From positions 1 through 33,877 of the forward strand of contig DASPUI010000209.1 in the NCBI GenBank assembly GCA_035622995.1: a stretch of DNA of 33,877 nt, read 5' to 3'. A model generated the notes under the pieces. That model saw nothing but the letters and a program-made list of their open reading frames with translations. It was not told the origin of the DNA and did no database searches. Below, in pieces: positions 1 through 7,956 of this stretch. The stretch comes from DASPUI01 sp035622995 (lineage in GTDB: Bacteria; Verrucomicrobiota; Verrucomicrobiia; Chthoniobacterales; UBA10450). Numbering within the stretch: the first letter of the stretch is position 1; each line of letters starts with the position of its first letter. A program made the translations under genes and the position numbers.

Positions 1-219
1 GATGCTTCCCCGATAATAATTGCCGTACCCCGGCATCGGATGCATCCCCATCGGCCCGCCGTAGCGGTAACCGGCGCTAGAGGCGTATCCCGGACGTCCA
101 CCTGCGGCTGCGGAATTCGGCCCGCCACCCCGGCCGCCGCCGTGATTGCCAGCTTGAACGGAAAATGCCAGGACCATGCTAACGATCATGGCAAGACAGA
201 GAGCTTTGTGGGTTTTCAT
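1..219 (-). CDS. Gly-rich secreted protein, C-terminus beyond window
   Basis: The ATG at 219 reads MKTHKALCLAMIVSMVLAFS, a typical Sec signal peptide (two Lys, then a hydrophobic core), with probable cleavage near VQA. The mature part begins with a Gly/Arg run (GGGRGGG) and continues rich in Gly, Tyr, Met and Pro up to the window edge, so 73 codons are visible and the stop is missing. The protein is likely exported to the periplasm or outer surface. No enzymatic domain is visible in this low-complexity stretch, and I do not recognise the family. No strong Shine-Dalgarno sequence precedes the ATG. A 15-nt palindrome lies 32-46 nt upstream and may be an operator. Confidence 0.6.
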   Translation of the reverse strand, partial: MKTHKALCLAMIVSMVLAFSVQAGNHGGGRGGGPNSAAAGGRPGYASSAGYRYGGPMGMHPMPGYGNYYRGSI

Positions 220-250
220 GGTGTAGGACTTCGTTGAGTTAGATTGTATC

Positions 251-265
251 AATGGTTAAACCATT
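251..265. promoter_or_regulatory. Palindrome upstream of the Gly-rich protein
   Basis: AATGGTT and AACCATT flank a single central A, giving a perfect 7-bp inverted repeat. It sits 32-46 nt upstream of the ATG at 219, a suitable place for a dimeric repressor or activator. It is too short and AT-rich to act as a terminator. The binding protein is unknown. Confidence 0.3.
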
Positions 266-314
266 CAATCAATAGGTTGGTTGCGGCTGAGTTTCGATTG
301 CTATGATGCGTAAA

Positions 315-1088
315 TCACCGCTTCCAGCTCAAAGACCGCGGCGGCCAAACTAACATTCGAAGCGAGTCATCAATGTCGGAGGCAGATTGCAACCATTCTA
401 TCGTAGTGGACGGAAAAATTGAGACTTGGACTTGCTCTTCCTCGGTTGATCTGGGTCCGGCAGACCGTGCCGGCGATCGGACCGACTCTTGCTGCGGCGA
501 GCTCGGACCTTCTACTGGGGCTTGCGGTTCTCGCGCCACGTTCTGCCTGGTTGAGACTTGGACCTCTTCCCGGGTTGAGCTGGGTTCGCCGGACCGTTCG
601 GGCGATCGGACCGGTTCGTGCGCTGGCAAACTCGGGCCTTCTGCTGGGGCTTCCGGTTCTCGCGCCATGTTCTGCTTGGCAATTGCAGCGCGAGCTTCAG
701 CGCTGAGGTGCGAAGACGCGGGACCTGCTGCCCAATGCGTTAACCGCGCGCCATCGACGAAAATGGCGTGGTGCGTTTTTTTCTTGGAATGAACATTGAC
801 GAGCCCGTCCAATTTTCCCCGGACCATGTTTCCCCAGTATCGGGCATAAAGCACTGGATCCGGTGATCCTGTCTGGCTGTCCAGAGTGTACCAGATAAGC
901 GTGCCAAACCCACGTGCGTATCCTTCGCGATCGCGGTCACCCGACCATGTTGCTTCATCGCCAGGCTTGGGATCATTGTTCCAGACCAAAGTTTTTCCGT
1001 CTCGGGTCCGTTGATAAACTCCGTCGCCCAGCGCAACATCCGCGAACACCAGCAGCGCGCCACAAAACAAGAGCAATCGTGTACTCAC
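315..1088 (-). CDS. Secreted MORN-like protein with Pro/Ser/Glu-rich tandem repeat
   Basis: The GTG at 1088 starts a 257-aa protein with a signal peptide (MSTRLLLFCGALLVFADVAL, cleavage probably after ALG). Residues about 25-120 contain Gly/aromatic motifs such as TWSGDRDREGYARGFGTLIW and YWGNMVRGKLDG, resembling degenerate MORN repeats (beta-hairpins often involved in membrane or protein binding). Residues about 140-225 hold two copies of a roughly 43-residue Pro/Glu/Ser/Arg-rich unit, each with AREP-APxEGPS and a VRSP-RS core; this looks like a flexible linker. The C-terminal 30 residues are unique. I infer export to the envelope, function unknown. It lies on the same strand as the gene at 1-219, 95 nt away, and may or may not share a transcript with it. 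Confidence 0.6.
   Translation of the reverse strand: MSTRLLLFCGALLVFADVALGDGVYQRTRDGKTLVWNNDPKPGDEATWSGDRDREGYARGFGTLIWYTLDSQTGSPDPVLYARYWGNMVRGKLDGLVNVHSKKKTHHAIFVDGARLTHWAAGPASSHLSAEARAAIAKQNMAREPEAPAEGPSLPAHEPVRSPERSGEPSSTREEVQVSTRQNVAREPQAPVEGPSSPQQESVRSPARSAGPRSTEEEQVQVSIFPSTTIEWLQSASDIDDSLRMLVWPPRSLSWKR
421..681. repeat. Two-copy tandem repeat, period about 132 bp
   Basis: Both units begin GAGACTTGGAC (at 421 and 553) and end with GGTTCTCGCGCCA-GTTCTGC-TGG. The copies differ by many substitutions and one 3-nt indel, so reading frame is kept. The repeat lies wholly inside the MORN-like secreted gene and encodes its Pro/Ser/Glu-rich linker. It is a coding duplication, not a mobile element. 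Confidence 0.7.
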
Positions 1089-1188
1089 TGCTGCCAGTCT
1101 ACCGAATTCGCATCAGCTTTTCAGTATTTCAATTGCCGGCATTTCTATTTTCTGCCTTGGACCCAAGCTCCGTATGATTGGCGCTTCG

Positions 1189-2301
1189 CTATTTCTGGAA
1201 CGCCTCCTTATTTACCACATACGGCATTTTGGTTGGGTCGCCGCCGTAGTTCCCTTCCAATACATCTATCACCGCCTGGACCGTTCGCCCCGCCATGCCT
1301 TTCTCGGGATCGACTGACAGTCGCGTGATCTGTGCGCCGCTGGCGAAGTGGTGGAACACTCGGCAGCGATCGGCTATTTCCGGATCGAGGAGCGGTGAAT
1401 CAGGTGGGAGGGGCTCCTTTTCAAACACGTCGAGTGCAGCACCGGCGATCACTTTTTCTTTCAATGCCTTGGCCAACGCCTCCTCTTTTACCACCGGGCC
1501 GCGTGAGCTATTCACCAGATAAGCAGTCGGCTTCATTAGCCTGAAGGTTCTCTCGTTGAACAGATGATATGTTGGCTTGTCTGTTTCGCCTTCGCGTAAT
1601 AGCGGCACATGGATGCTCACGTAATCGGCGCCACGCAACGCTTCCTCGAACTCAACATACTTAATATAAGTCTTCTCTTTTTGAATCCCGCGCGCGTTGC
1701 GCAGATCCATCACCTCCTGAATCGATGCGATGTATCGGTGATTTTGATACGCCGGGTCATAGCAAAGTATGTTCATATCGAACCCGGAACACTTCTTGAT
1801 CATTGCCAGGCCGATTCGCCCGGTACCGATAATGGCGATCGTCTTGCCTGTGACCTCGTCGCCCAGAAACGGCAGAAACGGATGCCATGACGGCCATTTC
1901 TGTTCGCGGACAAGGCGCTCGCTCTGCCACATCTTGCGCGCAAGCATTCCCATCATAAAAAAAGCGAACTCGGCGGTCGCCTCGGTCAGGACATCGGCTG
2001 TGTTCGTGAACGGAACTTGGTAATTGTTGGCGTCAGTGCGGTTGATATTGTCAAAGCCGACCGCAATCTGCGCCACGATCCCGAGCGTGCCTTTTCCCGC
2101 TGCGAAGATCTCGGCGTCGATCGGATCGCGCAGCGTAGTGATCAAGGCATCGACGCCACTTTTGACCTTCTCAATAATCAGCTTTTTCGGCGGTGCCTCG
2201 GGTCCTTGGAAAACTTCGAGATGGTAACCGCGCTCCCGCAGCCGACTCTCCGCCGCATCGCCGATTTGAGATGTGGCAAAAATTCGTTTCTTATCAGGCA
2301 T
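1189..2301 (-). CDS. D-2-hydroxyacid dehydrogenase, hydroxypyruvate/glyoxylate reductase type
   Basis: The 370-aa protein has the two-domain fold of NAD(P)-dependent D-2-hydroxyacid dehydrogenases. The nucleotide loop GTGRIG is at residues 159-164, the catalytic Arg is R267 (VNSSRGP), the Glu is E296 (DVFEKEP), and the His is in the RVFHHFASGAQ segment near 317, where relatives usually have PHIGSA. A roughly 25-residue insert after the YDP loop recalls plant peroxisomal hydroxypyruvate reductase (HPR1), so reduction of hydroxypyruvate or glyoxylate is the favoured reaction. This is inferred from layout, not proven. I chose the ATG at 2301; a TTG at 2325 adds eight poorly convincing residues. 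It lies 46 nt downstream of a co-directional aminotransferase and is probably co-transcribed with it. Confidence 0.85.
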   Translation of the reverse strand: MPDKKRIFATSQIGDAAESRLRERGYHLEVFQGPEAPPKKLIIEKVKSGVDALITTLRDPIDAEIFAAGKGTLGIVAQIAVGFDNINRTDANNYQVPFTNTADVLTEATAEFAFFMMGMLARKMWQSERLVREQKWPSWHPFLPFLGDEVTGKTIAIIGTGRIGLAMIKKCSGFDMNILCYDPAYQNHRYIASIQEVMDLRNARGIQKEKTYIKYVEFEEALRGADYVSIHVPLLREGETDKPTYHLFNERTFRLMKPTAYLVNSSRGPVVKEEALAKALKEKVIAGAALDVFEKEPLPPDSPLLDPEIADRCRVFHHFASGAQITRLSVDPEKGMAGRTVQAVIDVLEGNYGGDPTKMPYVVNKEAFQK

Positions 2302-2347
2302 AGTGGAGAAGCAATGTTGATCCAAACGTTCCGCAATCCGAAATTAT

Positions 2348-3532
2348 TTACAGGTTTTTCGTCGCCCAGGCGCCGACGCGATCGAGCGCTTTTTCAATGT
2401 TCTCGATCGAGTTGGCCACGCTAAATCGCAGATAGCCTTCTCCGAAATTGCCAAACGCGGTTCCGGACAGCCCAGCAACACCGGCGTCGTCGAGCAACGT
2501 GTCGGCCAATTTCTTCGACGGCCATCCGGTTCTCGTGATGTTGGGGAAAACGTAAAACGCGCCCTTGGGCAAGCGGCAGGAGAAACCTTTGATTGCGTTA
2601 AGGCCGGCCACCATCACGTCGCGCCGTTTCTTGAACTCTGCGCACATCCTGTTCACTGACTCTTGTGGCCCGCGCAGCGCTTCGACGCCGGCGACTTGGG
2701 TGAAGCTGGCGGTGCAGGAGCTGGAGTTAGTCATTAGCCGCGCGACCTGCGTGGCCAGGTCGACGCGCATCACGCCGTAACCCATTCGCCAACCAGTCAT
2801 CGCGTAAGTCTTGGAGAAACCATCGAGCAAGATGCAGCGGTCCTTCATCCCGTCGATCGACATAATTGAATGATGCTCACCCTCAAAGATGAGCCGGCTG
2901 TAAATTTCGTCGGTCAACACCATGATGTTGCGATCGCCAATCGCGTCCGCGATATCGCTGATATCTGCTTTTGTCAGCACTCCGCCAGTCGGATTTTGCG
3001 GCGAATTCAAGATGATCAGTTTCGTTCGATCATTGATCAAACCAGCGAGCTCGCCCACGTCCAACCGAAAATCCATCTCCTCGCGCAACCGAATCGGCAC
3101 TGCTTTCGCGCCGACGTAATTGATCATCGATTCGTAAATGGGAAATCCGGGGTTCGGGTAGATGACCTCGTCGCCTTCATCTGCCAGCGCGAGGATGGAG
3201 AAAAAAATGATCGGCTTGCCGCCTGGAACAACGACTACTTCTTCTGGTAAAACGTTTATCCCACGCGTGTCACTCACGTATTTCGCGATGATGTCGCGCA
3301 GCTGCGGCAAACCGGCCGAAGGCCCGTAGTGGGTGAAACCTTTGCGCATGGCATCGGCACCTGCGTCGATGATGTTCTTCGGCGTATCGAAATCCGGCTC
3401 GCCTATTTCGAGGTGAACGATGTCGCGGCCCTTTGCTTCCAGCGCCTTTGCCTTTACCAGCACTTCGAATGCGGTCTCGGTACCGAGACGTGCCATCCGC
3501 TCGGCGAGGCGAAGTTCCCGCGGTATCATCAT
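2348..3532 (-). CDS. PLP-dependent aminotransferase, class I/II (AspC-like)
   Basis: This 394-aa fold-type I aminotransferase has the expected landmarks: IGEPDFDTP near 43-51, NSPQNPTG (PLP-contacting Asn at about 180), TDEIYSRLIF (Asp 208 and Tyr 211), and the Schiff-base lysine K241 in DGFSKTYAMTGWRMGYG. A conserved Arg near the C-terminus (GYLRFSVA) should bind the substrate carboxylate. Subgroup Igamma aspartate aminotransferases are the closest match by eye, but substrate range in this family is broad. The start is ATG at 3532 or the adjacent ATG at 3529; a longer frame to 3574 adds an Arg-rich tail that is unlikely to be real. The downstream hydroxyacid dehydrogenase suggests joint turnover of an amino acid through its 2-oxo and 2-hydroxy acids, such as serine, hydroxypyruvate and glycerate. 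Confidence 0.87.
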   Translation of the reverse strand: MMIPRELRLAERMARLGTETAFEVLVKAKALEAKGRDIVHLEIGEPDFDTPKNIIDAGADAMRKGFTHYGPSAGLPQLRDIIAKYVSDTRGINVLPEEVVVVPGGKPIIFFSILALADEGDEVIYPNPGFPIYESMINYVGAKAVPIRLREEMDFRLDVGELAGLINDRTKLIILNSPQNPTGGVLTKADISDIADAIGDRNIMVLTDEIYSRLIFEGEHHSIMSIDGMKDRCILLDGFSKTYAMTGWRMGYGVMRVDLATQVARLMTNSSSCTASFTQVAGVEALRGPQESVNRMCAEFKKRRDVMVAGLNAIKGFSCRLPKGAFYVFPNITRTGWPSKKLADTLLDDAGVAGLSGTAFGNFGEGYLRFSVANSIENIEKALDRVGAWATKNL

Positions 3533-3647
3533 ATCTGTTTGCTTATAGCGGCGTAGGCGCTTCCGCAACCGCAAAGACGGTACTTGGTCCGTTCGCCTCC
3601 TAGACCTACTTGAACGGCGCGATTTCAGCCGCAGCGATCTGTTAATG

Positions 3648-4298
3648 TTAGCTGTCTCGACTTGCCGCTCGTGTCGTAGGCCCGCGAAACTGTGGCCGTC
3701 TCCGGCGATGTTGTTGCGGTGGCTGACGTGGTGCCGGCACCTGAGAATCCGGGGTCTTTATCATTTCAAACGTCCGGAACAATGCGGCCAGATCGATCAC
3801 TTCATTTGCGGCCGATCTCAAGATATTGCCAAGATTCTGCGCGACCGAGGCTACTTCCACCCGAATGCCGCGTCGTCTCAACTTGATCGCGAGATAGGCA
3901 AAATCGGTGTCGCCAGTTACAAGAATCACCACATCCGGCCGCATCTCGACCGAGAGCTCGAGCGCGTCGATCGCCATCATCACGTCCACGTTCGCTTTGT
4001 AGTGACCGGTCTCGGCCGGCGACCCATCCTTGGTCACGACCATAAATCCATTCGAGCGCAACCATTGCACGAACTTGTTTTTTTTATCGCGCTCCTCCTG
4101 CCAGATCGGCATGGCGGGCGGCAATCCCGCATAAACCACCATCTCGATCAACTCTCGTCCGCTGTTGGGGCCGGCCAGAAAGTCACGAAGTTTCAACCAA
4201 TCCAGACCTCGACCGGCCGTGCGCACCGAGCTGCCAATATTCGATTCATCCACTAAGACCAAGACCCGTGGCTGCGAGCTATTATCTTTTCTCCGCAT
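3648..4298 (-). CDS. NYN-domain (PIN-like) putative RNase, LabA/DUF88 type
   Basis: From the ATG at 4298 the protein is 216 aa. Residues about 10-165 form a NYN domain, a PIN-like metal-dependent nuclease fold. Visible acidic residues are in VLVLVDESNIG (first Asp), NVDVMMAIDA, and VTGDTDFAYLA (Asp-Thr-Asp). These lie on the expected strand ends of a Rossmann-like sheet and would bind Mg2+. The last 45 residues are Pro/Gln/Arg-rich and disordered, plausibly binding RNA. The family acts on RNA in the cytoplasm; the target is unknown. An alternative ATG at 4361 would overlap the basic micro-ORF in another frame, so I prefer 4298. The micro-ORF ends 25 nt upstream, suggesting a two-gene unit. 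Confidence 0.75.
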   Translation of the reverse strand: MRRKDNSSQPRVLVLVDESNIGSSVRTAGRGLDWLKLRDFLAGPNSGRELIEMVVYAGLPPAMPIWQEERDKKNKFVQWLRSNGFMVVTKDGSPAETGHYKANVDVMMAIDALELSVEMRPDVVILVTGDTDFAYLAIKLRRRGIRVEVASVAQNLGNILRSAANEVIDLAALFRTFEMIKTPDSQVPAPRQPPQQHRRRRPQFRGPTTRAASRDS

Positions 4299-4323
4299 GG
4301 CAAGATTGACGGAAAACCTGCTG

Positions 4324-4455
4324 CTATTTCGCCGCCTTTTGTCCGGGGCGAGTGCTGACATCGCGCGACGGCCGCTTGGCCAGTGCCAGACGCTCCGCTT
4401 TTTTTCTGCGTCTCGCACGTTTCCTCACGCTATCTCTGCCGTAGTTGTGTCCCAT
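4324..4455 (-). CDS. 43-aa Arg/Lys-rich micro-protein upstream of NYN gene
   Basis: ATG at 4455 to TAG at 4324-4326 encodes 43 residues beginning MGHNYGRDSVRKRARRRKKA. About one residue in three is Arg or Lys, so the product should bind nucleic acid or the ribosome. It lies 25 nt upstream of the NYN nuclease start on the same strand. The design matches the 44-aa ORF at 13935, which also precedes a NYN nuclease: both start MG, have an early His, and then an RKR-x-RR-type cluster. This parallel is the main reason to call it a gene, because no obvious Shine-Dalgarno sequence is present. It could still be an upstream part of the nuclease transcript that is not translated. Confidence 0.5.
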   Translation of the reverse strand: MGHNYGRDSVRKRARRRKKAERLALAKRPSRDVSTRPGQKAAK

Positions 4456-4510
4456 AAGTTTGTATGCTCGCTCGATTGTCAGGCCGAAGCAATGCGCGGT
4501 TCTCTTCTTG

Positions 4511-5113
4511 TTACGCCGGCCGGATCATCTCGAAACGGTCACGCGTGCGACAATACCAATTTGGACTCGCCATTCGACCGACGACGTGAAAACGCTCGGT
4601 CCGAATCCGCAATTTTTCGGGATCGATCAGCTCGTCCCGGACATGCAGTCGCCTAACGAGCCCGATCACGACCCGGTTCCTGCCGATTTCCAGCGTGCCC
4701 CATTCGATGCATTCAAAACTGGCCGGCGCTTCCGCGATCCGGGGCGGAGCAATAATTGACGACTTGATCGCGTTTAATCCTGCGCTCTCAAGCTCGCTCA
4801 CGCCATATGGTAGCGACGCTGCTGTCTTGTTCATTGCTTCTGCCGTGGCTTCGTCGACCAGGTTCACCACAAACTCGTGGGTCCGGCGGATATTGCGTGG
4901 CGTGTCCTTGGGAGATCCGTCGTCGCGATCGCCTGGAGCGAAACCGATAATGGGAGGATCTCCACCGAGGGCATTGAAAAAGCTGAACGGCGCCGCGTTG
5001 ACCACGCCGTTTTCATCCAAGGTCGTCACCCATGCGATCGGGCGCGGGGTGATGAGCGAGACCAGCATCGCGTACGCGCGGTTGGCATGTTTACCTTCAA
5101 GATCGAGTTCCAT
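4511..5113 (-). CDS. Flavin reductase-like FMN-binding protein
   Basis: The 200-aa product matches the flavin_reduct split-barrel family over nearly its full length. The signature region TPRPIAWVTTLDENGVVNAA (about 22-41) is followed by PFSFFNALGGDPPIIGFAPG, the typical FMN-phosphate and ring-binding segments, then NIRRTHEFVVNLV and the GVSELESAGL helix. Members bind FMN and reduce it with NAD(P)H for partner monooxygenases, or act as flavoprotein oxidoreductases. No partner monooxygenase adjoins it directly. The ATG at 5113 faces a divergent membrane-protein gene 79 nt away, so the gap probably holds back-to-back promoters. Confidence 0.85.
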   Translation of the reverse strand: MELDLEGKHANRAYAMLVSLITPRPIAWVTTLDENGVVNAAPFSFFNALGGDPPIIGFAPGDRDDGSPKDTPRNIRRTHEFVVNLVDEATAEAMNKTAASLPYGVSELESAGLNAIKSSIIAPPRIAEAPASFECIEWGTLEIGRNRVVIGLVRRLHVRDELIDPEKLRIRTERFHVVGRMASPNWYCRTRDRFEMIRPA

Positions 5114-5185
5114 CCCAATAAGTCGGCCGAAGATTTATCGTTTCAAGTCGTTACCAATTGCGAAAACTAAGCAGTTTTGATATGC

Positions 5186-5189
5186 GGAG
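5186..5189 (+). promoter_or_regulatory. Ribosome binding site GGAG deciding a GTG start
   Basis: GGAG lies 3 nt before the GTG at 5193. No ATG is available in this frame before the first membrane segment, and the nearby GTG at 5191 reads straight into TGA. The spacing is short, but this is the only plausible start signal. Confidence 0.45.
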
Positions 5190-5192
5190 CGT

Positions 5193-5633
5193 GTGAGAAA
5201 GAGCGCACTCCTGGCGATCGGAATTGGCGGCCTGATCGTCGGGGCATTGGACCTTGCCCAGGCCATCACGCTTTTTGGGAAGAAAGTTCCCCTTTTGGTT
5301 GCCAGCGGTTTGCTCGGCAAGGGAGCCTTACACAATGGGGGCGCCGGCACCTACGCGCTCGGGATATTCCTCCATTTCTTTATCGCCTTTCTAGTCGCGA
5401 CGATTTATTACATCGCCAGTCGGCGGCTGAGATTCTTAATCGAACACCCGCTGGTGTGTGGTTTGTTCTATGGCGCCGCAGTCGATCAGGTAATGACGCT
5501 TATCGTGTTGCCCTTGTCTGCCCTTCATGCGCGCGGGCCGTTCAAACTGCACGACCTGCTTTTGGGAATAGCTGTCCACAGCGTTGTCATTGGTCTTCCG
5601 ATTTCGTTTAGCATTCGGCGATTTGGGAAATAG
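5193..5633 (+). CDS. Four-helix integral membrane protein, unknown function
   Basis: This 146-aa protein is almost wholly hydrophobic, with about four membrane segments: residues 5-28 (ALLAIGIGGLIVGALDLAQA), 52-77, about 87-108 and 120-138. An internal Arg-rich loop (SRRLRF) and the C-terminal RRFGK fit the positive-inside rule. It resembles small DUF-type inner-membrane proteins found widely in bacteria; I cannot name the family. GTG at 5193 is the start. The stop is followed after 2 nt by the ATG of the class V aminotransferase, so the two are almost certainly co-transcribed and probably coupled. It may anchor or serve the exported aminotransferase, but this is speculation. Confidence 0.7.
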   Translation: MRKSALLAIGIGGLIVGALDLAQAITLFGKKVPLLVASGLLGKGALHNGGAGTYALGIFLHFFIAFLVATIYYIASRRLRFLIEHPLVCGLFYGAAVDQVMTLIVLPLSALHARGPFKLHDLLLGIAVHSVVIGLPISFSIRRFGK

Positions 5634-5635
5634 TC

Positions 5636-6946
5636 ATGATTCCGAAGCGCACGCGCCGAGACTTTCTTGCCCTGGCCGGCAAAGGTCTCGGTCTGGCTGC
5701 GCTTTCTTCCGGGGCAATCGCGTCATTGCTGAAAAACGTCGAAGCAGCGGCCAAGACCGTGGCCCAATTGACTCCGGAAGAGGCGGCGATGGACAAAGAT
5801 TATTGGGCCATCATTCAAAATTCTTTCAGCGTCACTCGTGGCATCATCAATCTGAACAATGGCGGCGTTTCGCCCAGCCCGCGGATCGTGACCGAAGCGT
5901 TGGTGCGTTACATCTGGGAACAGGAGGACGCCACCGCCTACACCATGTGGCAAATTCTCGAGCCGCAATCGGAAACGATTCGCAGCGGTCTGGCGGAATT
6001 GTTCGGCTGCGACCGGGAAGAAATAGCGATTACGCGCAATGCTTCCGAGTCACTCGAGATCCTTTTGATGGGGATGGACTTTAAACCGGGCGACGAAATT
6101 CTCACCACCACCCAGGATTACCCGCGCATGCTCACCACATTGCGGCAGCGCGAGAAACGCGAAAATCTAAGACTGAAACTGATCAAGGTCCCGATTCCGC
6201 CCAAGAACCTCGACGAGATCACCACCGCATTTGAGAAAGGAATTACCGATCGCACCCGGCTGATTCTGATTTCGCATGAGATTAACATTACCGGGCAGAT
6301 CACTCCGGTGAAGGCAGTCTGCGATTTGGCGCGCGGAAAAGGAATCGAGACGATTGTGGACGGCGCGCATTCCTTTGCGCAGTTTGATTTTAAACAGAAA
6401 GACGTCGGGTGCGATTACTTCGGCACCAGCCTGCACAAGTGGCTGTACGCTCCCAAGGGCACCGGCATGCTTTACGTCAAACGCGATAAGATCGAAAAGA
6501 TCTGGCCGTTGATGGCCGCGGAATCAAAGCAAGCGTCTGACATCCGCAAATTCGAAGAGATCGGCACCCACTCGGCTGCTCCAAAACTGGCGATTGGCGA
6601 GGCGCTGTTGTTTCACAACGGGATTGGCGGCAAGCGCAAAGAAGCGCGACTGCGTTACCTTTCACGTTACTGGATGAACCGACTCAAAGAGGTGCCCAAG
6701 ATCCGGTTCAATACCTCGTTCGATCCGAACCAATCATGCGCCATTGCCAACGTTCAGATCGAAGGGACAAACCCGGAGGCCGTTGTGAAATATCTGTTCG
6801 ACAAACATCACATTTTCACGGTGCCAATTATGCACGAAGAGTTTCAGGGCATTCGGATCACGCCCAACATTTACACCACGCTCGGTGAGTTGGACCGTTT
6901 TTGCGAACAGATGGAAACGATCGCCCGAAAGGGGTTACCTTCCTAG
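5636..6946 (+). CDS. Tat-exported class V aminotransferase (isopenicillin N epimerase-like)
   Basis: The 436-aa protein starts with a twin-arginine signal (KRTRRDFLALAGKGLGLAAL, then an Ala/Leu/Ser-rich core), so it should fold with its cofactor in the cytoplasm and be exported by Tat. From about residue 60 it is a class V PLP enzyme: NLNNGGVSPSP, AITRNASESLE (phosphate site), VDGAHSFAQ (Asp 242 to the pyridine N) and the Schiff-base lysine K268 in GTSLHKWLYAPKGTG. The nearest named relatives are isopenicillin N epimerase and cysteine desulfurase-like proteins of the CsdA/CefD group. The true substrate is unknown. It is the second gene of a four-gene plus-strand run with a membrane protein, a DapA-family enzyme and an ABM protein. 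Confidence 0.88.
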   Translation: MIPKRTRRDFLALAGKGLGLAALSSGAIASLLKNVEAAAKTVAQLTPEEAAMDKDYWAIIQNSFSVTRGIINLNNGGVSPSPRIVTEALVRYIWEQEDATAYTMWQILEPQSETIRSGLAELFGCDREEIAITRNASESLEILLMGMDFKPGDEILTTTQDYPRMLTTLRQREKRENLRLKLIKVPIPPKNLDEITTAFEKGITDRTRLILISHEINITGQITPVKAVCDLARGKGIETIVDGAHSFAQFDFKQKDVGCDYFGTSLHKWLYAPKGTGMLYVKRDKIEKIWPLMAAESKQASDIRKFEEIGTHSAAPKLAIGEALLFHNGIGGKRKEARLRYLSRYWMNRLKEVPKIRFNTSFDPNQSCAIANVQIEGTNPEAVVKYLFDKHHIFTVPIMHEEFQGIRITPNIYTTLGELDRFCEQMETIARKGLPS

Positions 6947-6989
6947 CAGCGAAAAGAGTCCGGGTTCTCTCTCCGCGAATGTCAAAGCC

Positions 6990-7910
6990 ATGATTCCCGA
7001 TGCGCGCATCCGCGGCGTGCTTGCGCCTGTTCTCACCCCGTTCAAGAGCGATCTTTCCGCTGATAGCCGACGATTCATCGCGCATTGCAAATGGTTGCGA
7101 TCGCGGAACTGCGGGCTTGCCCCGTTTGGCACCACGAGCGAGGCCAACTCGCTCGCGGCCGAGGAGCGCTCGAACCTGCTCGACGACTTGGTCGCGGCCG
7201 GGGTCGATCCGTCGCGCATAATGCCGGGCACGGGTTGCTGCTCGATGACCGAAACGGTCAAACTGACCGCGCAGGCAGTACAGCATGGTTGCGCAGGTGT
7301 CTTGATGCTGCCGCCCTTTTATTACAAGGATGTCAGCGAAGAAGGTCTTTACCGATACTTTAGCGAGGTTGTGCAGCGTGTCGGCGATCCGAAATTACGA
7401 ATGTATCTCTACCATATTCCGCCGGTTGCGGCGGTTGGAATTAGCAAAGGCCTAGTCGAGCGCCTGCTCAAGTCGTATCCGAACGCTATCGCCGGGATGA
7501 AAGACAGCTCGGGCGATTGGAATAATACGAAAACTTTTCTCGACGCGTTCGAGGGATTTGACGTTTTTGTCGGCAGCGAATCTTTCCTGCTCGCAAACAT
7601 GCAGAATGGCGGTGTCGGCACGATTTCCGCGACTGCCAACGTTAACCCGGTCGCAATTCACAAACTCTACACTGAATACAAGGGTCCCGACGCTGTCGAT
7701 CAACAGAGAAAGTTAAATATCGTGCGCGACCTGTTTTTCAAAAAGTACCCAATGATACCCGCGTTGAAGCAGGCCATTGCCATCAATGCGAACGATCCGG
7801 CCTGGACGAAGGTGCGCCCGCCACTGGTCGAACTCACTGCCGAGCAGGCAAAGAGCCTAGCTGCTGACCTCGAGGCGATCCGGGTTGTCAGAAAGAACGG
7901 ATCGAATTAA
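6990..7910 (+). CDS. DapA/NAL-family aldolase or lyase (dihydrodipicolinate synthase-like)
   Basis: The ATG at 6990 gives 306 aa with the (beta/alpha)8 fold of the DHDPS/N-acetylneuraminate lyase family. The active-site loop is PFGTTSEANSL (about 45-55), where relatives have GTTGE. The proton-relay Tyr is Y141 in MYLYHIPP, and the Schiff-base Lys is K171 in IAGMKDSSGD. Members condense or cleave pyruvate with an aldehyde. Substitution of the usual GTTGE Gly and the HIPP motif suggest a substrate other than aspartate semialdehyde, so I do not assign dapA. A longer frame reaching 6885 overlaps the aminotransferase and is rejected. The gap to the upstream gene is 43 nt, so it is likely in the same operon. 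Confidence 0.85.
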   Translation: MIPDARIRGVLAPVLTPFKSDLSADSRRFIAHCKWLRSRNCGLAPFGTTSEANSLAAEERSNLLDDLVAAGVDPSRIMPGTGCCSMTETVKLTAQAVQHGCAGVLMLPPFYYKDVSEEGLYRYFSEVVQRVGDPKLRMYLYHIPPVAAVGISKGLVERLLKSYPNAIAGMKDSSGDWNNTKTFLDAFEGFDVFVGSESFLLANMQNGGVGTISATANVNPVAIHKLYTEYKGPDAVDQQRKLNIVRDLFFKKYPMIPALKQAIAINANDPAWTKVRPPLVELTAEQAKSLAADLEAIRVVRKNGSN

Positions 7911-7956
7911 GAAAATTGGGATTTGAGAAATCAGCTGTTAGGTTGCGAACAACAAT

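Noticed and set aside
421..681. CRISPR-like or mobile repeat
   Set aside because: Only two diverged copies of 129-132 bp, no spacers, and the frame is maintained inside a gene.
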